Assembly (NCBI GenBank): GCA_963717725.1
Contig: CAVQWS010000023.1
Coordinates: 1 to 25,790 of the forward strand
Source: AC-32 sp963717725
Lineage (GTDB): Bacteria; Actinomycetota; Thermoleophilia; Gaiellales; Gaiellaceae
Reading direction: 5' to 3'
Length of the DNA stretch: 25,790 bases
The notes beneath the pieces were generated by a model, which ran no database searches, had not been told where the DNA came from, and was given only the letters and a program-made list of their open reading frames with translations. Below are positions 1 to 6,912 of the stretch, in pieces. Both the position numbers and the translations under genes were made by a program. Numbering within the stretch: the stretch's first letter is position 1; each line of letters starts with the position of its first letter.

Positions 1-10
1 CAACTCGTAG

Positions 11-150
11 CCCTCGGTGCCCGACACGCTCCGGAAGCATGATTCCGAGGGCTGGGAACTGGTGTCGGTGAGCCTCGACGCATCGTTGCGAGGGACGCGA
101 GACGGGCACTGTTGATCTTCAAGCGGCCGCGACCGGCTAAAGACCGCTCA
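11..150 (+). pseudogene. Remnant of a DUF4177-like small protein
   Basis: One reading frame gives HDSEGWELVSV around positions 38-70, which resembles the conserved EGWELV segment of DUF4177-type small proteins. It then hits a stop at 113-115. The neighbouring frame, from 112, continues with IFKRPRP, which resembles the usual C-terminal FKRP end of that family. The two halves lie in different frames and the upstream part has a stop at 8-10, so the gene is broken or misread. The family assignment rests on two short motifs and is tentative. Confidence 0.35.
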
Positions 151-339
151 CGCCAAAGCCAGAGGGAACACATCCTTCAATCACCTGGCGAAAACGTAGT
201 GGCGACTCGCGGGCGACGACAAAGACAGAGCGCGAGCCGGGCGTGGCTGCCAGGCAAGGGCGGCTTACCCCCGTTCTTCGAAGCCTTACGTGGAGGGGAG
301 ATGAGCCGACAACCCGACCCGCTTCCCTAGAGATACAAC

Positions 340-844
340 CGCGCACCCCTGCGGGCCATCGGTAGGAACTACTCGCCGGGCCTCGCTGTCTACCGCCGCG
401 TCGTCTTGCGCAGCCAGGTGCGTAGCACTCTCGCGGCGGGTGTTACCCGTTCGAGTAGTACTACTTCCAGTCGGTCATCGCGATCGAGTTGGCCGTCAGC
501 GGCGCACTGCTGTGGCAGATGCGCTTCTTCGAGTCGAACACTGCCCGGCGCGAGGGCGAGCGGCTTCCCGACGCGCGGCTCCGGGTCGACCTCGCTCTCG
601 TCTTAGGGGCGACAGTGTCCGGGTCGTTGTGGGCGATGGCCGACTAGGGCCGAAGTGGGCGGCGGTGGCCGTCACGATCGGCCTCGCGGTGTCGCTCATC
701 CCGATCGTGCTCCGGGTGCTACCGCCGCTGGCGAAGGACGCGACAAACAACGAGCGCGATCCCGATTACGCGGTCACCGTTGTCGGGTTGCTCCTGTATG
801 TCGCCGTTGTCGCCGGCGTTCTCGTGCTGCTCGACATCGAGTAG
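340..844 (+). pseudogene. Frameshifted multi-TM membrane protein
   Basis: Three frames join into one plausible membrane protein. A first piece begins near 345 (RNYSPGLAVYRRVVLRSQV). A second runs 459-647 (YYFQSVIAIELAVSGALLW, then VDLALVLGATVSGSLWAMAD and a stop). A third covers roughly 650-844 (WAAVAVTIGLAVSLIPIVL and YAVTVVGLLLYVAVVAGVLV). Together they would give about four transmembrane segments. Hydrophobic segments continue across the frame breaks, which suggests a recently disrupted gene or assembly indels rather than chance ORFs. I do not recognise the family. Confidence 0.45.
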
Positions 845-899
845 CACCAGTCGCCGCAGAGGCACACGGACGCCGATCACCACCATCTTCAACCTCGCC

Positions 900-929
900 T
901 GGGCCAGTGTTCGCGCGTGTCACTTGACC
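900..929 (+). repeat. E repeat copy 1 (degenerate)
   Basis: TGGGCCAGTGTTCGCG matches the family consensus well in its left half. The loop is degenerate (CGTGTCA) and the right arm is CTTGACC. It lies between the membrane-protein remnant and the SnoaL remnant. Confidence 0.7.
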
Positions 930-986
930 CCGCGCGTCGCGGACTGGAGGATGGTGCGGTCACGAGGCCCGATCAAGGAGGGCGAG

Positions 987-1183
987 ATGGCGGATACGAC
1001 TCGCATGGGTCCGGCAGACGAGGCGTTCAACAGAGGCGAGCTGCGTACTTCGACCTCTACCGCGACGACGTCGCGGTCCACGGGTTGCCTGGCATGGGAG
1101 GAACCGTTGAGCTTTCTCCAACAGATCGGCGCGATGCCTGCGCCGGCAGCCGCCTCGGCATAGTCTCGCCACGACAGACCTGA
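987..1183 (+). pseudogene. Frameshifted SnoaL-like protein fragment
   Basis: An ATG at 987 follows a good Shine-Dalgarno sequence (AAGGAGGG, 975-982). The frame starts MADTTRMGPADEAFNRGELR. The next frame continues with AYFDLYRDDVAVHGLPGMGG. Read together, AFNRGELRAYFDLYRDDVAVHGLPG is the typical N-terminal part of SnoaL-like/ester-cyclase proteins (broken here into two frames near position 1045). The rest of the usual 120-140 aa domain is missing, so this is a truncated, frameshifted remnant. The intact RBS suggests the decay is recent. Confidence 0.5.
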
Positions 1184-1216
1184 CCTTTAACCCCAGCGGT
1201 GAGGATGGCGCTTACG

Positions 1217-1245
1217 TGGGCAGTGTGCGGGAATGTCCCCTGAAC
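1217..1245 (+). repeat. E repeat copy 2
   Basis: TGGGCAGTGTGCGGG (one base shorter than consensus), loop AATGTCC, right arm CCTGAAC; 6 of 7 stem positions pair. It sits 18 bp before the ATG at 1263, the upstream candidate start of the dehydrogenase gene. Confidence 0.85.
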
Positions 1246-1310
1246 GCTGACGTTGGGCGACAATGGCCGCCTTGACTGACCTTGACTTGCCGGAATCGAG
1301 GGGCGGCTTG

Positions 1311-2369
1311 ATGTTCGAAGAGCTGCTCGACACGTGGGACGGGGAGACGGTTGTTGTTCGCCGCGACCGCGAGAGTGGCGCATGGATCTTCGTCTGCCTC
1401 CACTCGACGCGCCTTGGCCCCGCGGGAGGCGGCACGAGGATGAAGGTGTATGAGACGCCAGCTGACGCGCTCCAAGATGCGATGCGTCTTTCGGGCGCGA
1501 TGACGCGCAAGCTCGCGGTCGCAGGGCTTCCGTTTGGCGGCGGCAAGGCGGTGCTCGCGGTTCAGGCAATCCCGAGCGGAGAGCAACGTCGCGAGCTATT
1601 CCTGCGCTATGCCGATCTTGTCGACTCGTTGGGTGGCCTCTACCGGACGAGTTCCGACATGAACACGGGTGAGGCCGACATGGACGTGATCGGCGAGCGA
1701 ACCGAGTACGTGTTCGGTCGCTCGGTCGAAGCCGGCGGCTCGGGGAGTCCTGCCCCGCCGACGGCGTTGGGCGTTTACCGTGGCATCCGCGCCAGCCTCT
1801 CGCACGCCTTCCGATCGGATGACTTCGGGGGACGAACCGTCCTCGTCCAGGGTGCAGGCGGCGTGGGTTCGCCGCTCGCGGAGCATCTGGCAAACGCCGG
1901 TGCTTCGGTCCTCGTAACCGACGTCGATCTCGGGCGTGCCGACGCCCTCGCCGCGCGCGTGGGTGGCAGGGCATTGCCCGTAGACCAACTCCTCGAGACC
2001 GACTGCGACGTCTACGCGCCGTGTGCAGTCGGCGGCGTCCTAAGCGGCGAGACTGTGCCGCAGCTTCGCTGTCGGATCGTCGCTGGTTCGGCAAACAACC
2101 AGCTGGCAGAGCCGGAAGTAGCCGAACAGCTCCACGCGCGCGGGATCCTCTATGCGCCGGATTATGTCATCAACGCGGGCGGCGCCATCGCGATCGTGGG
2201 TCTTGAACAGCTCGGCTGGACTGAGTCTGAGTTGGACACCGCGCTGGGGCGGATCGGCGAGACGCTGGGTCAGATCTACGAGCGAGCCGATGAGCGAGGC
2301 ATCTCGACGGCGGTAGCGGCCGATGCCCTCGCCGAGGAGCAGCTGAAACACGCTAGGCGGGAGCAGTGA
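1311..2369 (+). CDS. Leu/Glu/Phe/Val dehydrogenase family protein
   Basis: This is an NAD(P)-dependent amino-acid dehydrogenase of the Leu/Phe/Val/Glu family, which reversibly deaminates an amino acid to its 2-oxo acid. From the start chosen it is 352 aa, a usual length. It shows RLGPAGGGTRMK (about residues 34-45), Lys67 in MTRKLAVAGLP, the catalytic Lys79 in GLPFGGGKAV, a Rossmann motif GAGGVGS near residue 180, and NAGGAIAI in the C-terminal part. I chose ATG 1311 because it follows GAGGGGCGG and gives MFEELLDTWDGE, a typical family N-terminus. An in-frame ATG at 1263 would add 16 residues. The motifs fit leucine dehydrogenase best, but substrate cannot be fixed from them. The gene stands alone between two E repeats. 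Confidence 0.9.
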   Translation: MFEELLDTWDGETVVVRRDRESGAWIFVCLHSTRLGPAGGGTRMKVYETPADALQDAMRLSGAMTRKLAVAGLPFGGGKAVLAVQAIPSGEQRRELFLRYADLVDSLGGLYRTSSDMNTGEADMDVIGERTEYVFGRSVEAGGSGSPAPPTALGVYRGIRASLSHAFRSDDFGGRTVLVQGAGGVGSPLAEHLANAGASVLVTDVDLGRADALAARVGGRALPVDQLLETDCDVYAPCAVGGVLSGETVPQLRCRIVAGSANNQLAEPEVAEQLHARGILYAPDYVINAGGAIAIVGLEQLGWTESELDTALGRIGETLGQIYERADERGISTAVAADALAEEQLKHARREQ

Positions 2370-2387
2370 GATGCGCGCGGCACACCC

Positions 2388-2417
2388 TGGGCCAGCGTGC
2401 GGGAATGTCACCCGACC
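2388..2417 (+). repeat. E repeat copy 3
   Basis: TGGGCCAGCGTGCGGG, loop AATGTCA, right arm CCCGACC; 5 of 7 stem positions pair. It lies between the dehydrogenase stop and the hydrolase start. Confidence 0.85.
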
Positions 2418-2456
2418 CTTCGAAGACGACACTGCCTCCCGCGTAACAATCACATC

Positions 2457-3311
2457 GTGCTGCATGAGGGAACCGTCGAACCGTTGGACGGAGGTTCGGC
2501 CGCGTGGTGTGAGTGGGGCGATCCCGATGGTCGTCCCGTCGTGTTCCTACATGGCACGCCCGGCTCGCGCCTGTTCTGGCCCGGTGCCAAGCAGCACCTC
2601 GAACGCACCCGCGTGCTGACGCTGGATCGTCCCGGGTACGGCAGGTCGACGCCGCTAGCAATCCCGACGTTGGCGGCCGTGGCGGACATGGTCGGGAAGA
2701 TCGCCGACGAGTGTGGGTTCGACCGCTTTCCGGTCGTCGGCTTCTCGGGAGGTGGCCCGTTCGCACTCGCCTGCGGAGCGTTTCTGCCAGAGCGGGTCTC
2801 GCGGGTGGCAATGGTGTCGTCGTGGGGGCCGCTCGACGAGCTGGAGGCGGCCTTCGCGAGCCTGACTCCAGCCGAACGCGAGCTTGTGTCCACAATCCGT
2901 GCTGATCCAGCCAGAGCGACGGCGCTTCTGTGGGAGTCGGGCGCGTGGTACGCGGAGTCGCCGCTGCGATTTCTCGAGACTCGACACGAAGCCGCCGACG
3001 AGCTCATCTTGCGCGATTCGACGGTTCGTTCGAACTTCGGCGCGTCCAACCTCGAGGGCGCCAGGCAGGGTCAGGCTGGGCTGGTGGCCGACTGGATTGC
3101 CGATGCCCTGCCTTGGGGCTTCCGGCTGGGTGACGTCAGCGTCCCGGTCGATCTATGGATCGGCGAACGAGATCCGGGCCGCGCGCCGGTCGACGTGCAC
3201 GAACTCAGGCGCCGTCTCCCATCAGCAGCTGTGCACGCCGACGGCGAGGCGGGACACTGGCTGATCATTCCTCACTGGGCCGAGATCGTGGCACAGAGTC
3301 TGTCTCGCTAG
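2457..3311 (+). CDS. Alpha/beta hydrolase
   Basis: This is an alpha/beta-hydrolase-fold enzyme of 284 aa, probably cytoplasmic, with unknown substrate. Visible motifs are the oxyanion-hole FLHGTPGSRLF near residue 33, the nucleophile elbow VGFSGGGPF with Ser about 97, the acid Asp in IGERDPGRAP about 240, and the catalytic His in AGHWLI about 267. I chose GTG 2457 because the protein then begins at the LHEGTVEPLDGG segment; an ATG at 2397 would place the start inside the upstream E repeat and add an unlikely Arg/His-rich leader. No clear Shine-Dalgarno is seen. A 13-codon ORF starting in the E repeat ends at 2446, 10 bases upstream. Confidence 0.88.
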   Translation: MLHEGTVEPLDGGSAAWCEWGDPDGRPVVFLHGTPGSRLFWPGAKQHLERTRVLTLDRPGYGRSTPLAIPTLAAVADMVGKIADECGFDRFPVVGFSGGGPFALACGAFLPERVSRVAMVSSWGPLDELEAAFASLTPAERELVSTIRADPARATALLWESGAWYAESPLRFLETRHEAADELILRDSTVRSNFGASNLEGARQGQAGLVADWIADALPWGFRLGDVSVPVDLWIGERDPGRAPVDVHELRRRLPSAAVHADGEAGHWLIIPHWAEIVAQSLSR

Positions 3312-3342
3312 CAGTTAGCGAACGCACAACAGGGGCCTCGCA

Positions 3343-3372
3343 TGGGCCAGCGTTCGGGAATGTCACCCGAAC
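3343..3372 (+). repeat. E repeat copy 4 (perfect hairpin)
   Basis: TGGGCCAGC is followed by a perfect 7-bp inverted repeat, GTTCGGG (3352-3358) and CCCGAAC (3366-3372), around the loop AATGTCA. It lies between the hydrolase stop and the stop codon of the oppositely directed 72-aa gene. Confidence 0.9.
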
Positions 3373-3376
3373 CGGG

Positions 3377-3595
3377 CTAGAGTTCGTGACGCTCTTGGGC
3401 GCGTTTCCACTCCGCTGTCGCGTGGCTCTTGTGATGCAGCCCGAAGTAGCGTCCCGGGAACCACCACTTCACCGCCCGACCCAGAGCGGTTCTTCTGCGG
3501 GTCGCAACCACACACGCGCCCTCGTGGATTGACTGATGGACCAGCGAGATCTCATCGGCCTCGGCGACATCCAGCCTCAGTTCCTCAGGCGCCAT
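3377..3595 (-). CDS. Hypothetical 72-aa protein
   Basis: I do not recognise this small basic protein. It begins MAPEELRLDVAEADEIS and contains ATRRRTALGRAVKWWFPGRYF, with a Trp/Arg/His-rich C-terminal half, no signal peptide and no TM segment. The start codon lies inside E repeat copy 9 (minus orientation) and the stop lies 4 bp from E copy 4, so the ORF fills the space between two inward-facing repeats. No Shine-Dalgarno is evident apart from the repeat itself. It could be a real small gene mobilised with the repeats or an ORF created by the repeat's ATG; the reading frame composition looks protein-like. Confidence 0.5.
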   Translation of the reverse strand: MAPEELRLDVAEADEISLVHQSIHEGACVVATRRRTALGRAVKWWFPGRYFGLHHKSHATAEWKRAQERHEL

Positions 3596-3612
3596 TCCGA
3601 AACACTCGTCCA
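3583..3612 (-). repeat. E repeat copy 9 (minus orientation)
   Basis: Read on the minus strand: TGGACGAGTGTTTCGG, AATGGCG, CCTGAGG. The spacing of all blocks matches the family, but several stem pairs are lost. This is the only copy in the minus orientation. Confidence 0.6.
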
Positions 3613-3699
3613 GGCGGCGCTACTTGACCGGTGGCAAGATCCCGCGTGTCCGTAGCAGGATGAGCGGCCGGAGCAGGCGGCCGAGAAAGGAGGGGTGAG

Positions 3700-4049
3700 A
3701 TGACGCGGTATTTGATCTCGTTCGATGACGGCGCGATGGACTTCATCCCCGAGGAGGAGATGCCTGACGTCGCCGATGCCGCCCACGCGGTGGTCCGGGA
3801 GGCCCAGGACGCCGGGGTATGGGTGTTCGCCGGGGGTGTGTATCCCACGACGAGGTAGGCGTGAGCGTGGTGGCCACCGATGGGACGGTCGCCGACGGCC
3901 CGGATAGCAAGGCGTACATCGCCGGAATCACGATCCTCGACGTGCCCTCACGCGAGGAGGCGCTGCAGTGGGCCGCCAAGATCGCCGTCGCCTGCCGCTG
4001 TGCTCAAGAGGTCCGCGAGTTCGGGCCCGACCCGGCCGCGAGCAGCTGA
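3700..4049 (+). pseudogene. Frameshifted YCII-family protein
   Basis: ATG 3700 follows a strong Shine-Dalgarno (AAAGGAGGGG). The first frame reads MTRYLISFDDGAMDFIPEEE and on to VWVFAGGVYPTTR, stopping at 3856. Another frame continues with VSVVATDGTVADGPDSKAY, then AGITILDVPSREEALQWAAK and CAQEVREFGPDP to the stop at 4049. Joined, these make one YCII-related domain of about 115 aa, with the family's usual C-terminal EALxWA and EVREF segments. The frame break lies between about 3819 and 3856. The function of this YCII branch is not established; such genes often sit near ECF sigma factors. Confidence 0.65.
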
Positions 4050-4104
4050 TCGGGCGCGTCGGCCTAGTCGTCTATCCGACGCTGACCCGCTTCACACGGT
4101 CGCC

Positions 4105-4134
4105 TGGGCCAGTGTTCGCGAATGACGCCTGACC
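4105..4134 (+). repeat. E repeat copy 5
   Basis: TGGGCCAGTGTTCGCG, loop AATGACG, right arm CCTGACC; 5 of 7 positions pair. It lies between the 3' ends of the convergent YCII and phosphatase genes. Confidence 0.85.
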
Positions 4135-4144
4135 GGCTCGCGCG

Positions 4145-5401
4145 TCAGGTCGACGATGCTTGATCGAGGCGCCCCTCGCGGTCTGCTCCCGACGTGGCGT
4201 CGCGGTCGCGCGGAGGCCCACCGTGCCAGTCGAGACACAGCGCCGTGGCGTCGTCACGCAGCTGACCGCGTGACGCCTGCAGAACAGCCTCGGTGAGGTG
4301 TTGCACCGCCTCGCGAGCGTGCATGTCCATTCCCGCGGTCAGGATCGCACCGATGTTTACGTCCGTGGCGTCACGCTCCAGCATGCCGTCGGTGACGAAC
4401 ATCAGCCGGTCGCCCACCTTCAATGGCAGCGCCTGCACGCGGTAATCGCGTCCGTGCTCCGTGCCGAACGGAGGGTCAGCCTCCAAAGGAATTTGCTCGA
4501 CCCGCCCCTCCCGCAGTCGGAGCGGCGGCGGATGACCGGCGTTGACGATCGCCGCGGTCGCAGTGGCGAGGTCAATTCGCACCAGCAGGCCTGTTACGAA
4601 CTGGCCCTCGCTCACCTGGTCAGCGAGGCCATCATTCGCCAACCGCGCCTGCTCCTCCAACTCAACACCACGTCGGCGCGCGTTGCGGAGAGCGCCGACG
4701 AAGACGGTCGCGAGCAGGGCGGCATCCATCGTGTGGCCCATCGCGTCAGTCATCGACAGGTGCAACGTGTCTCGCTCGAGCGAAAAGTCGAACGTGTCAC
4801 CTCCGATCTCGCCCGCCGGCTGCAGCCAGGCCGCGAGCGTGAACTGCCCCGCTTCGCAGGTGAACGCACCGGGCAGCAGCCGATGCTGGATTTCCGCGGC
4901 AAGCGACAGCGGAACCGACCGCTGCCCCCACTCGAAGAGGTCGGTGTAGCGGCGGTTCGCGATCACAACGTATGCGAGGAAGTGCCCGGCGAGCGCAACA
5001 TCTGCCACGGTCTGCTCCAGCGGGAAATCGTCCAACCCCAACTCGAGGACGCCGACCGCTTCGCCGCGGCTGGTCACCGGCGCGAACAGGCGAGCGCCGC
5101 TGTCCTCGGCGACCACCTCGACGGCCTGGGCCGACAACGCCCGCCCGTGCGGCGTCCCGAAAAGTGGCACGCGCTCGGCAGTCTCCTGCCCCTGCAGCCG
5201 CAGCATGCCGGTTCCACCCGAGTGGCCCAGTCGGATCAATGAGCGGCCACTGAAGTCGGCAATCAGGAAGCTGACCTCCCGAGCACCGACCGCTTCCGCC
5301 AGCGCTGTCGCGAGCACGTCGACCGCGGCGACCGGCGGAGCGGCCTCGACCGCCGCCAGCAGAGCATTCAAGTTCAACGGCGATCGCTGGCCCCTGCCCA
5401 T
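4145..5401 (-). CDS. GAF-SpoIIE (PP2C-type) serine phosphatase
   Basis: This is a 418-aa RsbU-like phosphatase, expected to dephosphorylate an anti-sigma-factor antagonist in a partner-switching pathway. Residues about 20-155 form a GAF-like sensor domain. The C-terminal SpoIIE/PP2C domain (about 170-395) shows GEIGGDTFDF and MTDAMGHTMDAAL, where the metal-binding Asp residues are expected, then NAGHPPPLRLREG, MFVTDGMLERD and the terminal DDATALCLDW. The last 20 residues are charged and probably disordered. No kinase, antagonist or anti-sigma gene is adjacent, so its targets lie elsewhere. The gene is monocistronic between E copies 5 and 6 and runs opposite to most neighbours. Confidence 0.9.
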   Translation of the reverse strand: MGRGQRSPLNLNALLAAVEAAPPVAAVDVLATALAEAVGAREVSFLIADFSGRSLIRLGHSGGTGMLRLQGQETAERVPLFGTPHGRALSAQAVEVVAEDSGARLFAPVTSRGEAVGVLELGLDDFPLEQTVADVALAGHFLAYVVIANRRYTDLFEWGQRSVPLSLAAEIQHRLLPGAFTCEAGQFTLAAWLQPAGEIGGDTFDFSLERDTLHLSMTDAMGHTMDAALLATVFVGALRNARRRGVELEEQARLANDGLADQVSEGQFVTGLLVRIDLATATAAIVNAGHPPPLRLREGRVEQIPLEADPPFGTEHGRDYRVQALPLKVGDRLMFVTDGMLERDATDVNIGAILTAGMDMHAREAVQHLTEAVLQASRGQLRDDATALCLDWHGGPPRDRDATSGADREGRLDQASST

Positions 5402-5526
5402 CAGTTTTAACTTACGCCACCCTTCGCTTCAACGACGCGGAGCGGTACTTCAGCACGCCTTCGTCGTTCACCGCTCGCTCTGGTGCACGGTCACCACACA
5501 AGGCTACGGTCGCGCGGAGGGTGTTC

Positions 5527-5556
5527 TAGGCGAGCGTTCCGGAATGTCACCCGAGC
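5527..5556 (+). repeat. E repeat copy 6
   Basis: TAGGCGAGCGTTCCGG, loop AATGTCA, right arm CCCGAGC; 6 of 7 positions pair counting one G-U. It lies between the divergent phosphatase and Nudix genes. Its ATG (5544) opens a 13-codon ORF that stops at 5583-5585, directly against the Nudix ATG at 5586. Confidence 0.85.
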
Positions 5557-5585
5557 GCAACGGAGTGGCGCCGTACTCTCTCTAG

Positions 5586-6032
5586 ATGCGCACAGGTGCG
5601 GAAGTGGCTGTATTCGTAACTCGCAGGAAAGGCGTGGAGGTTCTGGTCCTCCATCGATCGGCCGCGCAAGGCGGGTATTGGCATGTGGTCGCCGGCGGCG
5701 TCGAGTTCGGCGAGACGGTGGCCGAGGCAGCCCAGCGGGAGTTGGAGGAAGAAACTGGACTGCTGGCGCATCCCGCGGCCGGAGTCGAGGTGGTCGAGTA
5801 TGTCTACCCCCTGACGGAAGAGCCTGCGGATAGACGGAACCAGCACGATCCGTCGGTGGCCGAAGTCGAAGTGACATGCTTCCACGTCGGCGCACCCGAC
5901 GACTGGGAACCGAGGCTTGATTGGGAGCACGACGGTCACCGTTGGTGCGCGCCTGGCGAGGCGTTCGAGCTCCTGCGTTGGCCCGCGACCGCTCAGGCAC
6001 TCCGGACGCTCTTGATGCTCGAAGGCCGATAG
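5586..6032 (+). CDS. Nudix hydrolase
   Basis: A 148-aa Nudix-family pyrophosphohydrolase. The Nudix box is complete: GGVEFGETVAEAAQREL followed by EEETGL, about residues 38-60, supplying the Mg-binding glutamates. The N-terminal VAVFVTRRKGVEVLVLHRS and the GGYWHVVAGGVEFGE segment are typical of NudB/MutT-like members that act on nucleoside or dihydroneopterin triphosphates, but the substrate cannot be assigned. The start is fixed by TAGATG: the upstream 13-codon ORF from E copy 6 ends on the base before this ATG. No separate Shine-Dalgarno is obvious, so translation may be coupled to that micro-ORF. Confidence 0.9.
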   Translation: MRTGAEVAVFVTRRKGVEVLVLHRSAAQGGYWHVVAGGVEFGETVAEAAQRELEEETGLLAHPAAGVEVVEYVYPLTEEPADRRNQHDPSVAEVEVTCFHVGAPDDWEPRLDWEHDGHRWCAPGEAFELLRWPATAQALRTLLMLEGR

Positions 6033-6057
6033 CAGCCTCAGTCCGAGCAACCTCGCG

Positions 6058-6088
6058 TGGGCTCAGTGATCCGGAATGACCCCCGACG
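6058..6088 (+). repeat. E repeat copy 7
   Basis: TGGGCTCAGTGATCCGG, loop AATGACC, right arm CCCGACG. The left half carries a one-base insertion and only about 4 stem pairs remain. It lies between the Nudix and S51 peptidase genes. Confidence 0.75.
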
Positions 6089-6171
6089 CAGCCTAGGGCA
6101 GAGACCGATGAGTTACGTGTCGCCGAGCGGTCTATTCCGGAACGACATCTACCGGCAACCCCGGAGGCAGC

Positions 6172-6837
6172 ATGAGGCTTCTTCTCACGTCCGCTGGGAT
6201 CAAGAACACAAGCATCCACGACGCGCTGGTCGACCTACTGGGCAAACCGATTGCCGACTGCAATGCCCTTTGCATTCCGACCGCGATCTATGCGTTCTTT
6301 GGCGGTGCCCGCAGCGCATGGGAGCTGATGAGCGGGCGAGCCGCCAGCCCCTTGTGCGAATTGGGTTGGAAGTCCTTGGGAGTACTGGAACTCACCGCAC
6401 TGCCCAGCATCGAAAAGACGCACTGGACCACTACGGTCCAGGAGACTGACGCCCTACTGGTGGGAGGTGGCGATCCCCTGTATCTGTGCTACTGGATACA
6501 ACAGTCGGGACTGGCTGACCTCTTGCCGTCGCTGCGCGAGACCGTCTGGGTGGGAGTAAGCGCCGGGAGCTTGGTGATGGGCCCTCACGTCGGGGAGGAT
6601 TTCGTCTACGGGAGTCCGCTCACCGACGGTGACAGAGCCCTGGGAATTGTTGATTTTGCGATGTTCCCGCACCTGGATCACGCGGCCATGCCGGACCATT
6701 CCATGGCCAAGGCAGAACAATGGGCCGCTGGCCTGCCGGTGCCGGGGTACGCAATTGACGACGAGACCGCCCTCAAAGTGACTGACGGCACCGTGGAAGT
6801 CGTCTCAGAGGGGCACTGGAAACGCTTCACGCCCTAA
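6172..6837 (+). CDS. Peptidase S51 (dipeptidase E-like)
   Basis: A 221-aa cytoplasmic serine peptidase of family S51, which includes Asp-specific dipeptidase E and related cyanophycinases. It has the class-I-glutamine-amidotransferase-like fold with the nucleophile in GVSAGSLVMG (Ser near residue 127), preceded by LLVGGGDPLYL (about residue 100), which is the usual GGxN/D element, and FPHLDHAAMPDH near residue 163. The start follows a good Shine-Dalgarno, GGAGGCAGC, directly before ATG. The gene stands alone between E copies 7 and 8. Length is normal and there is no sign of damage. Confidence 0.88.
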   Translation: MRLLLTSAGIKNTSIHDALVDLLGKPIADCNALCIPTAIYAFFGGARSAWELMSGRAASPLCELGWKSLGVLELTALPSIEKTHWTTTVQETDALLVGGGDPLYLCYWIQQSGLADLLPSLRETVWVGVSAGSLVMGPHVGEDFVYGSPLTDGDRALGIVDFAMFPHLDHAAMPDHSMAKAEQWAAGLPVPGYAIDDETALKVTDGTVEVVSEGHWKRFTP

Positions 6838-6845
6838 TGCTCGCC

Positions 6846-6875
6846 TGGGCCAGTGTTCGGGAATGACCCCTGAAC
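6846..6875 (+). repeat. E repeat copy 8
   Basis: TGGGCCAGTGTTCGGG, loop AATGACC, right arm CCTGAAC; all 7 positions pair if one G-U is allowed. It lies between the convergent S51 peptidase and ECF sigma genes. Confidence 0.9.
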
Positions 6876-6912
6876 GGCGGCTTCCATTTCACGTCGAACC
6901 CGTCCTTGTCGG

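Noticed and set aside
900..6875. Integron attC sites as an explanation of the E repeats
   Set aside because: The repeats are about 30 bp, lack the GTTRRRY and RYYYAAC core boxes and the R''-L''-L'-R' layout, and no IntI-type integrase is present. The cassette-like spacing remains unexplained.
900..6875. E repeats as simple bidirectional terminators
   Set aside because: Copies 4, 5 and 8 lie between converging gene ends, but copies 2, 3 and 6 lie just before start codons, stems are often imperfect, and there are no T tracts. This cannot explain all copies.
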